A stretch of 64,000 bases of DNA, taken from contig NZ_VULR01000001.1 of the NCBI RefSeq assembly GCF_009696605.1, forward strand, positions 62,001-126,000, written 5' to 3'. Source of the stretch: Anaerosalibacter bizertensis. Lineage in GTDB: Bacteria > Bacillota > Clostridia > Tissierellales > Sporanaerobacteraceae. The notes beneath the pieces are model-generated. The model was not told the origin of the DNA, did not search any database, and saw only the letters and a program-made list of their open reading frames with translations. The first letter of the stretch is position 1; each line of letters starts with the position of its first letter. Shown piece after piece: positions 39,604-47,987 of the stretch. Both the position numbers and the translations under genes were made by a program.

Positions 39604-39646
39604 AAAAGCAAGTATATTACTTTATTTTTATATACTTGCTTTTTTT
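39604..39646 (+). terminator. Terminator of the secreted-protein gene
   Basis: A 13-bp stem (39604-39616 with 39631-39643; arm AAAAGCAAGTATA) followed on plus by a run of T. It lies about 75 nt after the stop. Confidence 0.8.
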
Positions 39647-39698
39647 ACTTTTAATCTCTCTTTAGCTAGGGTTTTTTCTTTCTTTTATTTTACTTCTA

Positions 39699-39800
39699 TT
39701 AAAATACCAATATAGATAAATCTATTCCATCTACTGCCTTCACTAAATTAGCATCTTTTCCATAGTATTTTTTCAATGATTTTGTTTCCAATATTTTCAC
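39699..39800 (-). pseudogene. Truncated second copy of the ABC ATPase gene (5' fragment)
   Basis: It encodes about 33 residues (VKILETKSLKKYYGKDANLV and AVDGIDLSI, then unrelated residues and a stop). This is about the first 30 residues of the ATPase at 37479-38165, ending before Walker A. The start is GTG where the intact copy has ATG; the ribosome site is kept. Many of the differences are silent, suggesting the fragment once belonged to a functional paralogue. Confidence 0.85.
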
Positions 39801-40001
39801 AATTAATCCTCCCTTGTATATGAGTCTAGTGGCAAACATAGCAATATATTTAACACTACAATAACAGAATACCACCTCTAAATTACAAAACAATTTAATC
39901 TTGTTGACAGTTTTGTAATTTTGTTAATTGTATTAATTAAATTTTCCATTATTATAAATAAAAAAATAAGACAAAGAATAGTTCTCTGTCTTGAGTTTTA
40001 C
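39711..40001 (-). repeat. 291-bp direct repeat, copy B
   Basis: Copy of 38076-38366. It keeps the inverted repeat (39880-39891 with 39910-39921) and the terminator (39968-39978 with 39982-39992), which here serves the histidine kinase gene. The -10 box is weaker (TGTTAT in place of TATTAT). The 485-nt space 39527-40011 holds only this repeat, the gene fragment and the upstream terminator. Confidence 0.9.
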
Positions 40002-40011
40002 ATTTTATTTA

Positions 40012-41097
40012 TTAATAATTTTGTAATGTTATCAATATGGTAAATTTACTTCCTTGTCCTTCTTCAGAGGATACTATCAATCCTCCACCTTGTTCTTCTA
40101 ATATATTTCTAGCAAGGTATAATCCTATTCCTGAGCCCTCAGCTTTTTTTGCTTTTTCTGAATCTCCTCTATAAAATCTATCAAAAATTTTCCCTATATC
40201 CTTTGATGGAATTCCTATACCATTATCTTCTATATCTATTTTTATATAAGTTTCTAACTTTTCCATAGAAATATTTATCTGTCCATTTTCATCTGTATAT
40301 TTGACAGCATTGTCAAGAATATTAAATATTGCTTCTTTAGTCCATCTAAAGTCATGATATACATAAATGCTTTCTAAATTGCTCATATTTATATCTATAT
40401 TTTTTTCCAATGCTTCTAAATATACTCCATTAACTGCTTCCAATATAGTTTGTTTAACATCTTCTTTCTCTTTTTTTATCTGTATCATACCCGATTCTGT
40501 CGTAGAGATTTTGACTAGAGAATTAGCCAACCATTCAAGTTTTTCTACTTCATCTTTTACTCTTTCTAAAAATTCTTCCTTTTCTCCTTTAGTCAGTCCT
40601 CCTTCAATCAATAAAGAATTAAACATTTTTATAGAAGCAAGCGGTGTCCTAATCTGATGTGAAATATCAGTTACTAAAGATTTTACTTCCTCTTTCTCAA
40701 TATTTATACTATCTATACTTAACTGCAATCTTCTAGACATTTGACAAAATTGAGATTCTAGTCGTGATAATATTCCTTCTTCATCAATATTTGATATAGT
40801 AGAATAATCTCCATCCATAATCCTATCTATGTCAAAGGATACTTTCTCTAATTTTTTCATTATATATTTTAATACACGGATAAATAAAATAATATTTAAT
40901 ATAATAACTAGAGCTATAACAACTGTACTCTTAAATATAAATTTAGAAATTAAACCCTCATTTATTTTTATATTGTAACTTTGCAACTGTTTTATAAAAA
41001 AATAATTATTTAAAATAGTTAATGAAAATATAAAAATTAGACTTATTAATAAAATAATAAAAGCTTGTTTAACTATGGTATCTTTTTTAAGTATCAT
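40012..41097 (-). CDS. Sensor histidine kinase, two-transmembrane
   Basis: A 361-residue membrane kinase. Two hydrophobic helices (about residues 12-34 and 55-73) enclose only about 20 outside residues, so sensing is probably within the membrane or through a partner such as an ABC transporter. It has a HAMP-like linker, then HisKA with DISHQIRTPLASI (His147) and HATPase boxes NILDNAVKYT, DNGIGIPSK and GSGIGLYLA. Its ATG overlaps the stop (ATGA) that the upstream regulator would have without its frameshift, so the two were translationally coupled. It ends before repeat copy B. Confidence 0.92.
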   Translation of the reverse strand: MILKKDTIVKQAFIILLISLIFIFSLTILNNYFFIKQLQSYNIKINEGLISKFIFKSTVVIALVIILNIILFIRVLKYIMKKLEKVSFDIDRIMDGDYSTISNIDEEGILSRLESQFCQMSRRLQLSIDSINIEKEEVKSLVTDISHQIRTPLASIKMFNSLLIEGGLTKGEKEEFLERVKDEVEKLEWLANSLVKISTTESGMIQIKKEKEDVKQTILEAVNGVYLEALEKNIDINMSNLESIYVYHDFRWTKEAIFNILDNAVKYTDENGQINISMEKLETYIKIDIEDNGIGIPSKDIGKIFDRFYRGDSEKAKKAEGSGIGLYLARNILEEQGGGLIVSSEEGQGSKFTILITLQNY

Positions 41098-41802
41098 TCT
41101 TTAAAACGCCCCTTAGTCCAAATATATCCTATTCCCCTAATATTTTTTTATATATTTAGGTTCTGAAGGATTATCTTCAATTTTTTCTCTAAGTCTTCTA
41201 ATATTTACTGGGAGCGTACTTTCATCTAAAAAGTCTCCCTCCATATCCCATAACTTACTAAAAAACTGTTCTTTGGTAATTACTTGTTGAGGATTGTCTA
41301 TAAAATATTTAAATAATTTAAATTCTGTTTTAGATAAAGATATTTCTTTTCCCTTTACATATACTTTCATAGTTTTAGGATAATAAACTATGTCTTCACA
41401 TTGAATTTTTTTAGCTTCTTGATCATTAAATTTTCTTCTCAAAACTGCGTTAACTTTAGATACAAGTACCATTAAACTAAAAGGTTTGGTAATATAATCA
41501 TCAGCTCCTAAATCATAACCTGTAACTATATCTACTTCCCCTACACAAGCCGTTAAGAATATAATAAAAACATCTGATATTTTCCTTATTTCTCTACAAA
41601 ACTGAAAACCATTCCCATCAGGTAGACCTACATCTAGCACCATTAAATCTATTTCTTGTTCATTAAATATTTCTTTACCTTCTTTAAGACAATCTGCCGA
41701 AAATACATTAAATCCTTCTTTTTCTAGTTTAAAACTAATACCTCTATTCAGCGATTCATCATCTTCTATTAATAAAATATTTATTTGGTTGTTCATATCC
41801 AT
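41094..41802 (-). CDS. OmpR-family response regulator with a +1 frameshift near the C terminus
   Basis: The receiver domain has the acidic pocket EDD, phospho-acceptor Asp57 (VLDVGLPDG) and Lys (DDYITKPFS); the winged-helix output domain begins at about residue 125. The uninterrupted frame stops at 41137 after PKYIKKY (221 residues). In the next frame the sequence continues IRGIGYIWTKGRFKE and ends in TGA overlapping the kinase ATG. The shift maps to seven A on the minus strand (plus 41143-41149). Removing one A restores a usual 235-residue regulator. This is either a real truncation of the DNA-binding wing or a homopolymer sequencing error. Confidence 0.9.
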
Positions 41803-41859
41803 CCTCCATAATAATATTTTTATCTAATTATATTATACAACATTTAAAACCCTTCTAAA

Positions 41860-41888
41860 TTGAAGTTTACACTATTAAAGTATATAAT
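41860..41888 (+). promoter_or_regulatory. Promoter of the TtcA-like gene
   Basis: TTGAAG (41860-41865), a 17-nt spacer and perfect TATAAT (41883-41888), about 42 nt before the start codon. Confidence 0.65.
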
Positions 41889-41929
41889 TTAAATAATATC
41901 TATATTTTAATATTTTTGGAGGTATTCTT

Positions 41930-42643
41930 ATGAAAAAATGGTACAATAAACTTTTTTTAAATAATATAAGAATGGCAGTAGAAAACTATAATATGATAGA
42001 AAGTGGAGATAAAATATTAGTTGGACTTTCTGGAGGAAAAGATAGTATATTTCTCTTATATTCCCTAATACTTTTAAGGGAAAACTCATATTTAAATTTT
42101 GATATTATAGGACTACATATAGATATAGGTCTTGGAATAGATATGGAAAGTACAAAAAAATTCTTAGTTGAAAACAACATTCCATATATTTATGAAAATA
42201 TAGATATTATAGATAAGATATTTGAAGATAAGAAGAGTCCTTGTTATCTTTGTTCCAAGATGAAAAGAGGGGCTATAGCTAGAATTGCCAAAGAAGTTGG
42301 TGCTAATAAGATTGCCTTAGGTCATCATAAAACAGATTTAGTTATAACCTTTTTATTAAATCTTATATATACTGGAAAATTAGATACCTTTAAACCTATA
42401 TCCTATAATGAAAAACATGATTTACATCTTATAAGACCCCTTATATATGTAGAAGAAAATATAATAGAAAAGATTGTTAATGGTGAAAACCTTCCTTTAG
42501 GAAAAGGGGAATGTCCTCAAGATGTTAAAAATAAACGAAGTGAAATAAATAATCTACTAAAATATATAGAAAATAAATACCCAGATTTCGAGCAAAAAAC
42601 TATTACAGCCATTGAAAATTTCTCAGATGATAATTTATGGTAA
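41930..42643 (+). CDS. TtcA-like ATP-dependent tRNA thiolation enzyme (PP-loop ATPase)
   Basis: A 237-residue PP-loop protein. The pyrophosphatase loop is LVGLSGGKDSIFLLYS (about residues 30-45). The cluster cysteines expected for the TtcA group are C105 and C108 in CYLCSKMKRGA and C195 in GKGECPQD, which together probably hold a 4Fe-4S cluster. The GHHKTDLVITFLLN motif differs from the usual GHH.DD. It could thiolate tRNA C32 or perform a related reaction; it is shorter than E. coli TtcA (about 311). It is a single plus-strand gene with its own promoter and a shared terminator. Confidence 0.82.
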   Translation: MKKWYNKLFLNNIRMAVENYNMIESGDKILVGLSGGKDSIFLLYSLILLRENSYLNFDIIGLHIDIGLGIDMESTKKFLVENNIPYIYENIDIIDKIFEDKKSPCYLCSKMKRGAIARIAKEVGANKIALGHHKTDLVITFLLNLIYTGKLDTFKPISYNEKHDLHLIRPLIYVEENIIEKIVNGENLPLGKGECPQDVKNKRSEINNLLKYIENKYPDFEQKTITAIENFSDDNLW

Positions 42644-42681
42644 ACTAAAAAAGAACCCTTTAAAGAGTTCTTTTTTAGTTT
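42642..42681. terminator. Bidirectional terminator (TtcA-like gene / nfo)
   Basis: A 15-bp perfect stem (42642-42656 with 42667-42681; arm AAACTAAAAAAGAAC) and a 10-nt loop with A/T tracts on both sides, between convergent genes. Confidence 0.85.
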
Positions 42682-43502
42682 GCCAATTTCCTTAATACTC
42701 TTATTTCCTTTCTATGTCCTTCTAAGTCATTAGGTGTTTCTAGATAAAAAGGTAATTCCTTTAATTGAGGATGGGTTATGATTTTTTTTATAGTATTTAA
42801 TCCTATAGTTCCTTCCCCTATTTTAGCATGTCTATCCTTTCTACTATTAAATTCCATCATACTATCATTTAAATGAATACATTTTAGTTTATCTATTCCT
42901 ACAATATTATCAAATTCTTCTAATACTCCATCTAAATCATTTACTATGTCATAACCAGCTGAATAAATATGGCAAGTATCTAAACAAACTCCAACTAACT
43001 CGCTATATTTAACCCCATTTATAATATCTCTAATCTCTTCAAAGGTATGTCCTAACTCAGTCCCTTTCCCAGACATAGTTTCAAGTAAAAGCATTGTATT
43101 TTCATTTCCAGTTATTATTTCATTTAATGCATCTGCTATTCTTTTAACTCCATATTCTGGTCCCTTACCTAAATGATTTCCTGGATGAAATGTAAAATAT
43201 GGAATAGACATAGAATCCATTTTTTCATAATCCTCTTTTAATATTCCTTTAGCCATTCCATAAGTTCTATCTTTATGAGAACCTAAATTCAAAATATATG
43301 GAGCATGGGCAAGTAATGGACCGAAGCTATTTTCATCTAGTATTTTTTTCATCCTTGATATATCTTCCATATCCATTTTTTTAGAAGAATAACCTCTTGG
43401 ATTCCTAGAAAAAAACTGATATACATTTGCATCTATACTTAAAGCTGATTTAGCCATTTTTTCATATCCTTCTGCAATAGATAAGTGGCAACCTATATAC
43501 AT
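42675..43502 (-). CDS. nfo: Deoxyribonuclease IV (AP endonuclease)
   Basis: Zn-dependent apurinic/apyrimidinic endonuclease of base excision repair, 275 residues, with a TIM barrel. Visible metal-binding motifs include HAPYILNLGS, LLLETMSGKGTELG, GVCLDTCHIYSAGYD and CIHLNDS with RKDRHAKIGEG. It stands alone, convergent with the TtcA-like gene and divergent from rodA. Confidence 0.95.
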   Translation of the reverse strand: MYIGCHLSIAEGYEKMAKSALSIDANVYQFFSRNPRGYSSKKMDMEDISRMKKILDENSFGPLLAHAPYILNLGSHKDRTYGMAKGILKEDYEKMDSMSIPYFTFHPGNHLGKGPEYGVKRIADALNEIITGNENTMLLLETMSGKGTELGHTFEEIRDIINGVKYSELVGVCLDTCHIYSAGYDIVNDLDGVLEEFDNIVGIDKLKCIHLNDSMMEFNSRKDRHAKIGEGTIGLNTIKKIITHPQLKELPFYLETPNDLEGHRKEIRVLRKLAN

Positions 43503-43637
43503 TGAATCACTCCTTTATTTACTATCATTATATATGATATCATAAAGTAAGTATAATTTAACTGTTTGTTCTATATTCAAATATAATGCAAATATGATAT
43601 AATTGTCTTTGTAAATCTTAAAAAAGGAGCTATTTAT

Positions 43638-44744
43638 ATGATAGATTTAAAGAAAAAATTTTCTAAAAGATTCGATTTTGTACTCTTCACAACTGTTGCA
43701 CTACTTTGTTTGTATGGAATAATAATGGTTATGAGTGCTACTGCAAGTTTGAATAGACCTCGGCTTATAAAAGTTCAAATTATTGCTACAATACTTGGAT
43801 TAATAACTATAATAATTCTATCATTAGTTGACTATAAAATACTTGGAAATTTTTATATTCCCATATATATTTTTTGCAACCTTCTTCTTTTAGCAGTGCT
43901 CATATTTGGTACTGGTGATAAGGATTGGGGTGCTAGAAGTTGGCTTAGTATAGGAGGATTTGCTTTTCAACCTGCTGAATTAGCAAAAATTGCTGTTATA
44001 ATTTCTGTTGCAAAGATGATAGATAAAAATAAAAAAACTATAAATCAACCTTTTGTTCTTTTAAAAGTACTATTATTTGCTGGAGTACCTATTGGACTTA
44101 TAGCTATACAACCTGATTTTGGAACAGCTGTAGTATTTGTGTTTTTTGTATTTGTAATGTTATTTGCAGCAGGCTTAAAACTACGTTATTTTGGATATGC
44201 TATAATAATTGGAATTATAAGCTTGCCTATTCTTTGGTTTTCATTCGACGGCTATCAAAGAAAAAGGATACTAAATTTTCTAGATCCAGAACATGATACC
44301 AGTGATTCTGGTTATCAAGCTATGCAAGCAAAAATTGCTGTAGGTTCAGGTAAACTTCATGGCCGTGGATTATTTAAGGGAGTTCAAACCCAGTTTGGGT
44401 ATATACCTGAAAAACATACAGATCTTATATTTGCTGTTATTGGAGAAGAATTAGGACTCATAGGTGGACTTATTTTATTTGCATTATACTTTTTAATGCT
44501 ATATAGACTAATTAAAATCGCTAAGGAAACAAAAGACACCTTTGGTTCTCTCATGGTCGTTGGGATAGCTGCTATGTTAGGAATTCATATATGGGAAAAT
44601 ATAGGTATGACTATTGGACTTATGCCTATTACAGGTATTCCTCTTCCTTTTATAAGTTATGGAGGAACATTCCTTTTAGTAAATATGATTTGTATAGGTA
44701 TCGCTTTAAGTGTTGGTATGAAAAAAGAAGGATTAAAATTTTAA
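43638..44744 (+). CDS. rodA: Rod shape-determining protein RodA (SEDS glycosyltransferase)
   Basis: Membrane peptidoglycan polymerase of the SEDS family, 368 residues with about ten transmembrane helices. Typical sequences are WLSIGGFAFQPAELAKIA, IQPDFGTAVVF, SDSGYQAMQAKIAVGSGKLHGRG, EKHTDLIFAVIGEELGL and GIPLPFISYGG. RodA is favoured over FtsW or SpoVE by length and by the KGVQTQFGYIPEKHTDLIFA region, but context gives no mreBCD to confirm it. Start behind AAAAAGGAGC. Confidence 0.9.
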   Translation: MIDLKKKFSKRFDFVLFTTVALLCLYGIIMVMSATASLNRPRLIKVQIIATILGLITIIILSLVDYKILGNFYIPIYIFCNLLLLAVLIFGTGDKDWGARSWLSIGGFAFQPAELAKIAVIISVAKMIDKNKKTINQPFVLLKVLLFAGVPIGLIAIQPDFGTAVVFVFFVFVMLFAAGLKLRYFGYAIIIGIISLPILWFSFDGYQRKRILNFLDPEHDTSDSGYQAMQAKIAVGSGKLHGRGLFKGVQTQFGYIPEKHTDLIFAVIGEELGLIGGLILFALYFLMLYRLIKIAKETKDTFGSLMVVGIAAMLGIHIWENIGMTIGLMPITGIPLPFISYGGTFLLVNMICIGIALSVGMKKEGLKF

Positions 44745-44787
44745 GAGCTAGAGATATAAAAATAAATATGTAAAGATCTATTTTTTT

Positions 44788-44823
44788 AAAGAACCCACTA
44801 AATATATATTTAGTGGGTTCTTT
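44788..44823. terminator. Bidirectional terminator (rodA / nudC)
   Basis: A perfect 36-nt palindrome (44788-44805 with 44806-44823; arm AAAGAACCCACTAAATAT) between convergent genes, T-rich in both directions. Confidence 0.85.
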
Positions 44824-45640
44824 TAAACCATTCAATAAGTTCTGCTCCTATACTTTTAGATTTTTTATATTTAGGAATTTCATCTTTGCTAAACCAATCA
44901 GCATGTACTATTTCTTCTCCATCTACATTTATCTCACCATCTAAGTATTCAGCAGTAAAACCAATCATCATTGAATTTGGAAATGGCCATGGTTGACTTC
45001 CAAAATATTTTATGTTTTTAATCCTTATACCTACTTCCTCATATACTTCTCTTCTTACACATTGTTCAAAAGTTTCACCAAGTTCTACAAAGCCAGCTAT
45101 TACACTGTACATTCCTTTAGGAAAATTTTTATTATGAGCTAATAAAATCTGATCTCCTTTTGTTATAGCTACTATAATTGCAGGAGATGTTTTAGGCCAA
45201 GTAGTATATCCACATTTAGGACAAAAAAGGGCTCTTTCACTTTCATTGTTTTTTCTTTCCATATAATATCCACATACACCACAATATCTATGGCATTTTT
45301 CCCAGTTCAATAAAAGTAAAGATTTAGCAGCTAATAAAAAAAGTTCTTCTTCAAGTAAAAATGTAAGAGGTTTCAAATCATATATCTCTATTCCACTTGG
45401 TGTTTTAAAATTATCTTTTATTTCGCTACTAAAACAATTATATCCATCAAGTGCTCCCATACATTGAGTATGTGCTAATTTAAAATCAAATTCTTCTAAA
45501 TCTTTTCTTCTTAATATACTTATCTCATCACCTTTAGATTTAACTGCTAATTTTCCATTATTATATGGAAACCACAAATCCTCAGCGCTTTTAGAATATA
45601 ATGGTACAACTGAAGCCTCAAATCTCATATAGTCTTTCAA
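44810..45640 (-). CDS. nudC: NAD(+)/NADH diphosphatase
   Basis: Nudix hydrolase that splits NAD(H) and can remove NAD caps from RNA. The 276 residues include a four-cysteine zinc ribbon (CGVCGYY with CPKCGYT), the Nudix box GFVELGETFEQCVRREVYEEVGI and the NudC-specific SQPWPFPNSMM motif. It starts at TTG behind GGAGGGG. It lies 26 nt after tdk and may share its transcript. Confidence 0.93.
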   Translation of the reverse strand: MKDYMRFEASVVPLYSKSAEDLWFPYNNGKLAVKSKGDEISILRRKDLEEFDFKLAHTQCMGALDGYNCFSSEIKDNFKTPSGIEIYDLKPLTFLLEEELFLLAAKSLLLLNWEKCHRYCGVCGYYMERKNNESERALFCPKCGYTTWPKTSPAIIVAITKGDQILLAHNKNFPKGMYSVIAGFVELGETFEQCVRREVYEEVGIRIKNIKYFGSQPWPFPNSMMIGFTAEYLDGEINVDGEEIVHADWFSKDEIPKYKKSKSIGAELIEWFKRTH

Positions 45641-45666
45641 TTTATCCCCTCCATGTATATTAGATA

Positions 45667-46245
45667 TTATTCATCTTGTTTTTTCTTTTCTTCTAAAAAA
45701 CATTTTCTACACAATGGTTCATATTCATCAGAAGCTCCTAGTTTTATTCTTTCCATATCATCAGACTTCCTATGGCTAACCCAAGCATCTACACCACATT
45801 TTGCACAAACAGCATGGTGTTTATGTAGATAATCTGATATAGGCATAAGTTCTTTAATTACTTCAAAAGGTTTACCCCTATAATCCATATCCAATCCTGC
45901 TACTATTATTGTACAACCTCTTTTTAAAAATTCATTTATACCATTTACTATATTTTTCAGTTCTCCACCTAAAAACTGTACTTCATCTATAGCAATAACA
46001 TCTGGTTTAAGCTCATCACAATATTCTATAATTTCATCTATATCTTCAACTAAAATTGCATTCATATAAGTTAAATCATGAGTTACAATCTCATTCTTTG
46101 AATACCTACTATCTACTACAGGTTTAAAAGCAATAGTATTATATCCTGCAATTTTAAAGCGCTTTATATCTTTTTCTAAACTAGAAGTTTTTCCTGAAAA
46201 CATAGAACCTGTGTGTATTATCAGCCTACCTTTATATTGATGCAA
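45667..46245 (-). CDS. tdk: Thymidine kinase
   Basis: Type II thymidine kinase that salvages thymidine to dTMP. It shows the P-loop GSMFSGKTSSLEKDIKR, Walker B-like IAIDEVQFL, the lasso region and zinc cysteines CAKCG and CRKC. Two starts are possible: the ATG at 46251 is only 2 nt from GGGGG, while the TTG at 46245 has 8-nt spacing and is preferred here (192 residues). Confidence 0.93.
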   Translation of the reverse strand: MHQYKGRLIIHTGSMFSGKTSSLEKDIKRFKIAGYNTIAFKPVVDSRYSKNEIVTHDLTYMNAILVEDIDEIIEYCDELKPDVIAIDEVQFLGGELKNIVNGINEFLKRGCTIIVAGLDMDYRGKPFEVIKELMPISDYLHKHHAVCAKCGVDAWVSHRKSDDMERIKLGASDEYEPLCRKCFLEEKKKQDE

Positions 46246-46309
46246 TTCCATTTCCCCCTTATTTTTGTTTACAAATGATATTATAGCATATATCAGCTTT
46301 AAGAAATAT

Positions 46310-46894
46310 TTATCTTATGAATTGAATTAAAAAATATAATGAATAAAAACTTGAGCCTATAAATAATAAATTTTCTCCTTCTCCATTGGTTTTAATTGTA
46401 ATAGGAGAAGATATGTTTTTAGTTATAGGAAAAAATAGCTGTATTCCCTTAGGAGTAAAAAAATCCATAACTAAATGTAAAACATACCCTATATTAAATC
46501 CTAGATATATTTCATTTATTCCAAACTTTATAGAATAAGTATACGCTATTGATGAAAATAATAAAAAACCAAGTAAACTATGAGTAAAGCCTCTATGACT
46601 AGACATTCCAGTAAGTATCATTATTATACCTAATATTTTAAATTCTTGATTTTCAACAATAGAATCTAAGTATATAAATCCAATACCTATAAGTACATAA
46701 AATAATACCTTAAAAAATTTATTATTGAATATTAATATCTTTTGATTTAATTTGCTTTTTGGATGATCTAAATCAGGAATTACTGCTCCAATTGCTGAGG
46801 TTATTATTAAAAAAAATTGTTCCTTAACAGGTTTACCAGTTGATAGTGCTAATCCCGTTGCTACTCCCACTGCTACATGAGTTTTTCCTGTCAA
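46310..46894 (-). CDS. Membrane-bound metal-dependent hydrolase family (YdjM/DUF457)
   Basis: A 194-residue membrane protein with about four to five hydrophobic segments. It has the N-terminal GKTHVAVGVATGLAL histidine motif, VIPDLDHPKS, and HRGFTHSLLGFLLF, conserved in the DUF457/YdjM family. Family members are called putative metal-dependent hydrolases, but the activity is not established. It starts at TTG behind CAGGAGTGAG. A single gene. Confidence 0.82.
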   Translation of the reverse strand: MTGKTHVAVGVATGLALSTGKPVKEQFFLIITSAIGAVIPDLDHPKSKLNQKILIFNNKFFKVLFYVLIGIGFIYLDSIVENQEFKILGIIMILTGMSSHRGFTHSLLGFLLFSSIAYTYSIKFGINEIYLGFNIGYVLHLVMDFFTPKGIQLFFPITKNISSPITIKTNGEGENLLFIGSSFYSLYFLIQFIR

Positions 46895-47207
46895 TACATC
46901 TCACTCCTGTCATTTCTTTAATGTCATAAAGTCATTCTATATTATACTTCATATTATTTCTTAAAAGATAGTTTCACTATAATTCTATCTCTCTGAACAT
47001 AAGTTCTTAATGTTTGTATTATTATTATACAGCATAGTTAGGTGTTTGTCATCTACACAATTCATTTATAAATAAGTTTTAAATTATTAACATCTTTCTC
47101 CATTCAATTAGTTCATAGACAAAGCTTTTTAGGATAAAACTCGTAACATAAAACTTAGCCTTTGAATATGATGAAGTATAACATGGTTCGTTAAAGGGGG
47201 TACATCT
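46895..47207. other. Divergent intergenic region
   Basis: 313 nt between the DUF457 gene and the plus-strand ABC genes. It contains AT-rich promoter-like sequence on both strands and the ribosome site AAAGGGGG before the ABC ATPase. I see no gene, T-box, riboswitch or strong hairpin. Confidence 0.5.
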
Positions 47208-47987
47208 ATGGAAAGAAAAAGTATTGTAGAAATTAAAGACATTAGTATGACCTATCATACCCTTGATGGAGAGACAGAAGCAATAAAAGATATAAACCTT
47301 AATATAGATAAAGGTGAAATAGTATCTCTTGTAGGCCCTAGTGGATGTGGAAAATCCACTCTATTGTCAATTATTGCTGGGCTTATTGAACCTTCAAAGG
47401 GGAAAGTATTAATCAAAGGCAAAGAAGTTAAAGGTCCTACAAAAGAAATAGGATATATGTTTCAAAGAGATCATCTCTTTGAATGGAGAACAATAATAGA
47501 AAATGTTCTGATAGGTTTAGAAATTCAAGGAAAAGTAAATGAAGAAAACTATAAATATGCAGAAAAACTACTCGACATATATGGTCTTAGTGATTTCAAG
47601 GAAAAATTTCCCAGACAATTATCTGGAGGTATGAGACAAAGAGCTGCTTTAATTAGAACTTTAGTTGTAAAACCAGATTTACTTTTATTAGACGAGCCTT
47701 TTTCTGCATTAGATTATCAAACAAGGCTGGCTATTGCAGATGAAATAGGAATCATCTTGAAAAAAGAGGAAAAAACTGCCCTTATGGTTACTCATGATAT
47801 AGCAGAAGCAATTTCCATGGCAGATAGGGTGGTAGTCCTGTCAAAAAGACCTGCCACAATAAAAGATATAATACCTATAAACTTAAGTTGTCCAGGCGAA
47901 GTTCGAACCCCTATGAAATGTAGAGAAGCTCCAGAATTTAGACATTATTTTAATCAAATATGGAAGGAGCTAGATATTCATGTATAA
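47208..47987 (+). CDS. ABC transporter ATPase, SsuB/TauB/ThiZ type
   Basis: A 259-residue ATPase of the nitrate/sulfonate/taurine/thiamine-precursor importer group: Walker A GPSGCGKST, Q-loop MFQRDHLFEWRTIIENV, signature LSGGMRQRAALIR, Walker B LLLLDEPFSALD. It overlaps the permease gene by 8 nt. No substrate-binding protein is next to the pair, so the substrate cannot be inferred. Confidence 0.88.
   Translation: MERKSIVEIKDISMTYHTLDGETEAIKDINLNIDKGEIVSLVGPSGCGKSTLLSIIAGLIEPSKGKVLIKGKEVKGPTKEIGYMFQRDHLFEWRTIIENVLIGLEIQGKVNEENYKYAEKLLDIYGLSDFKEKFPRQLSGGMRQRAALIRTLVVKPDLLLLDEPFSALDYQTRLAIADEIGIILKKEEKTALMVTHDIAEAISMADRVVVLSKRPATIKDIIPINLSCPGEVRTPMKCREAPEFRHYFNQIWKELDIHV

Noticed and set aside
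39711-40001. The 291-bp repeat as an insertion-sequence terminal repeat
   Set aside because: It is a direct copy of a gene leader plus ATPase 5' end, without inverted termini or a transposase between the copies.
46895-47207. T-box or other riboswitch before the SsuBC-like pair
   Set aside because: No T-box sequence, terminator hairpin or conserved aptamer block was found by eye.
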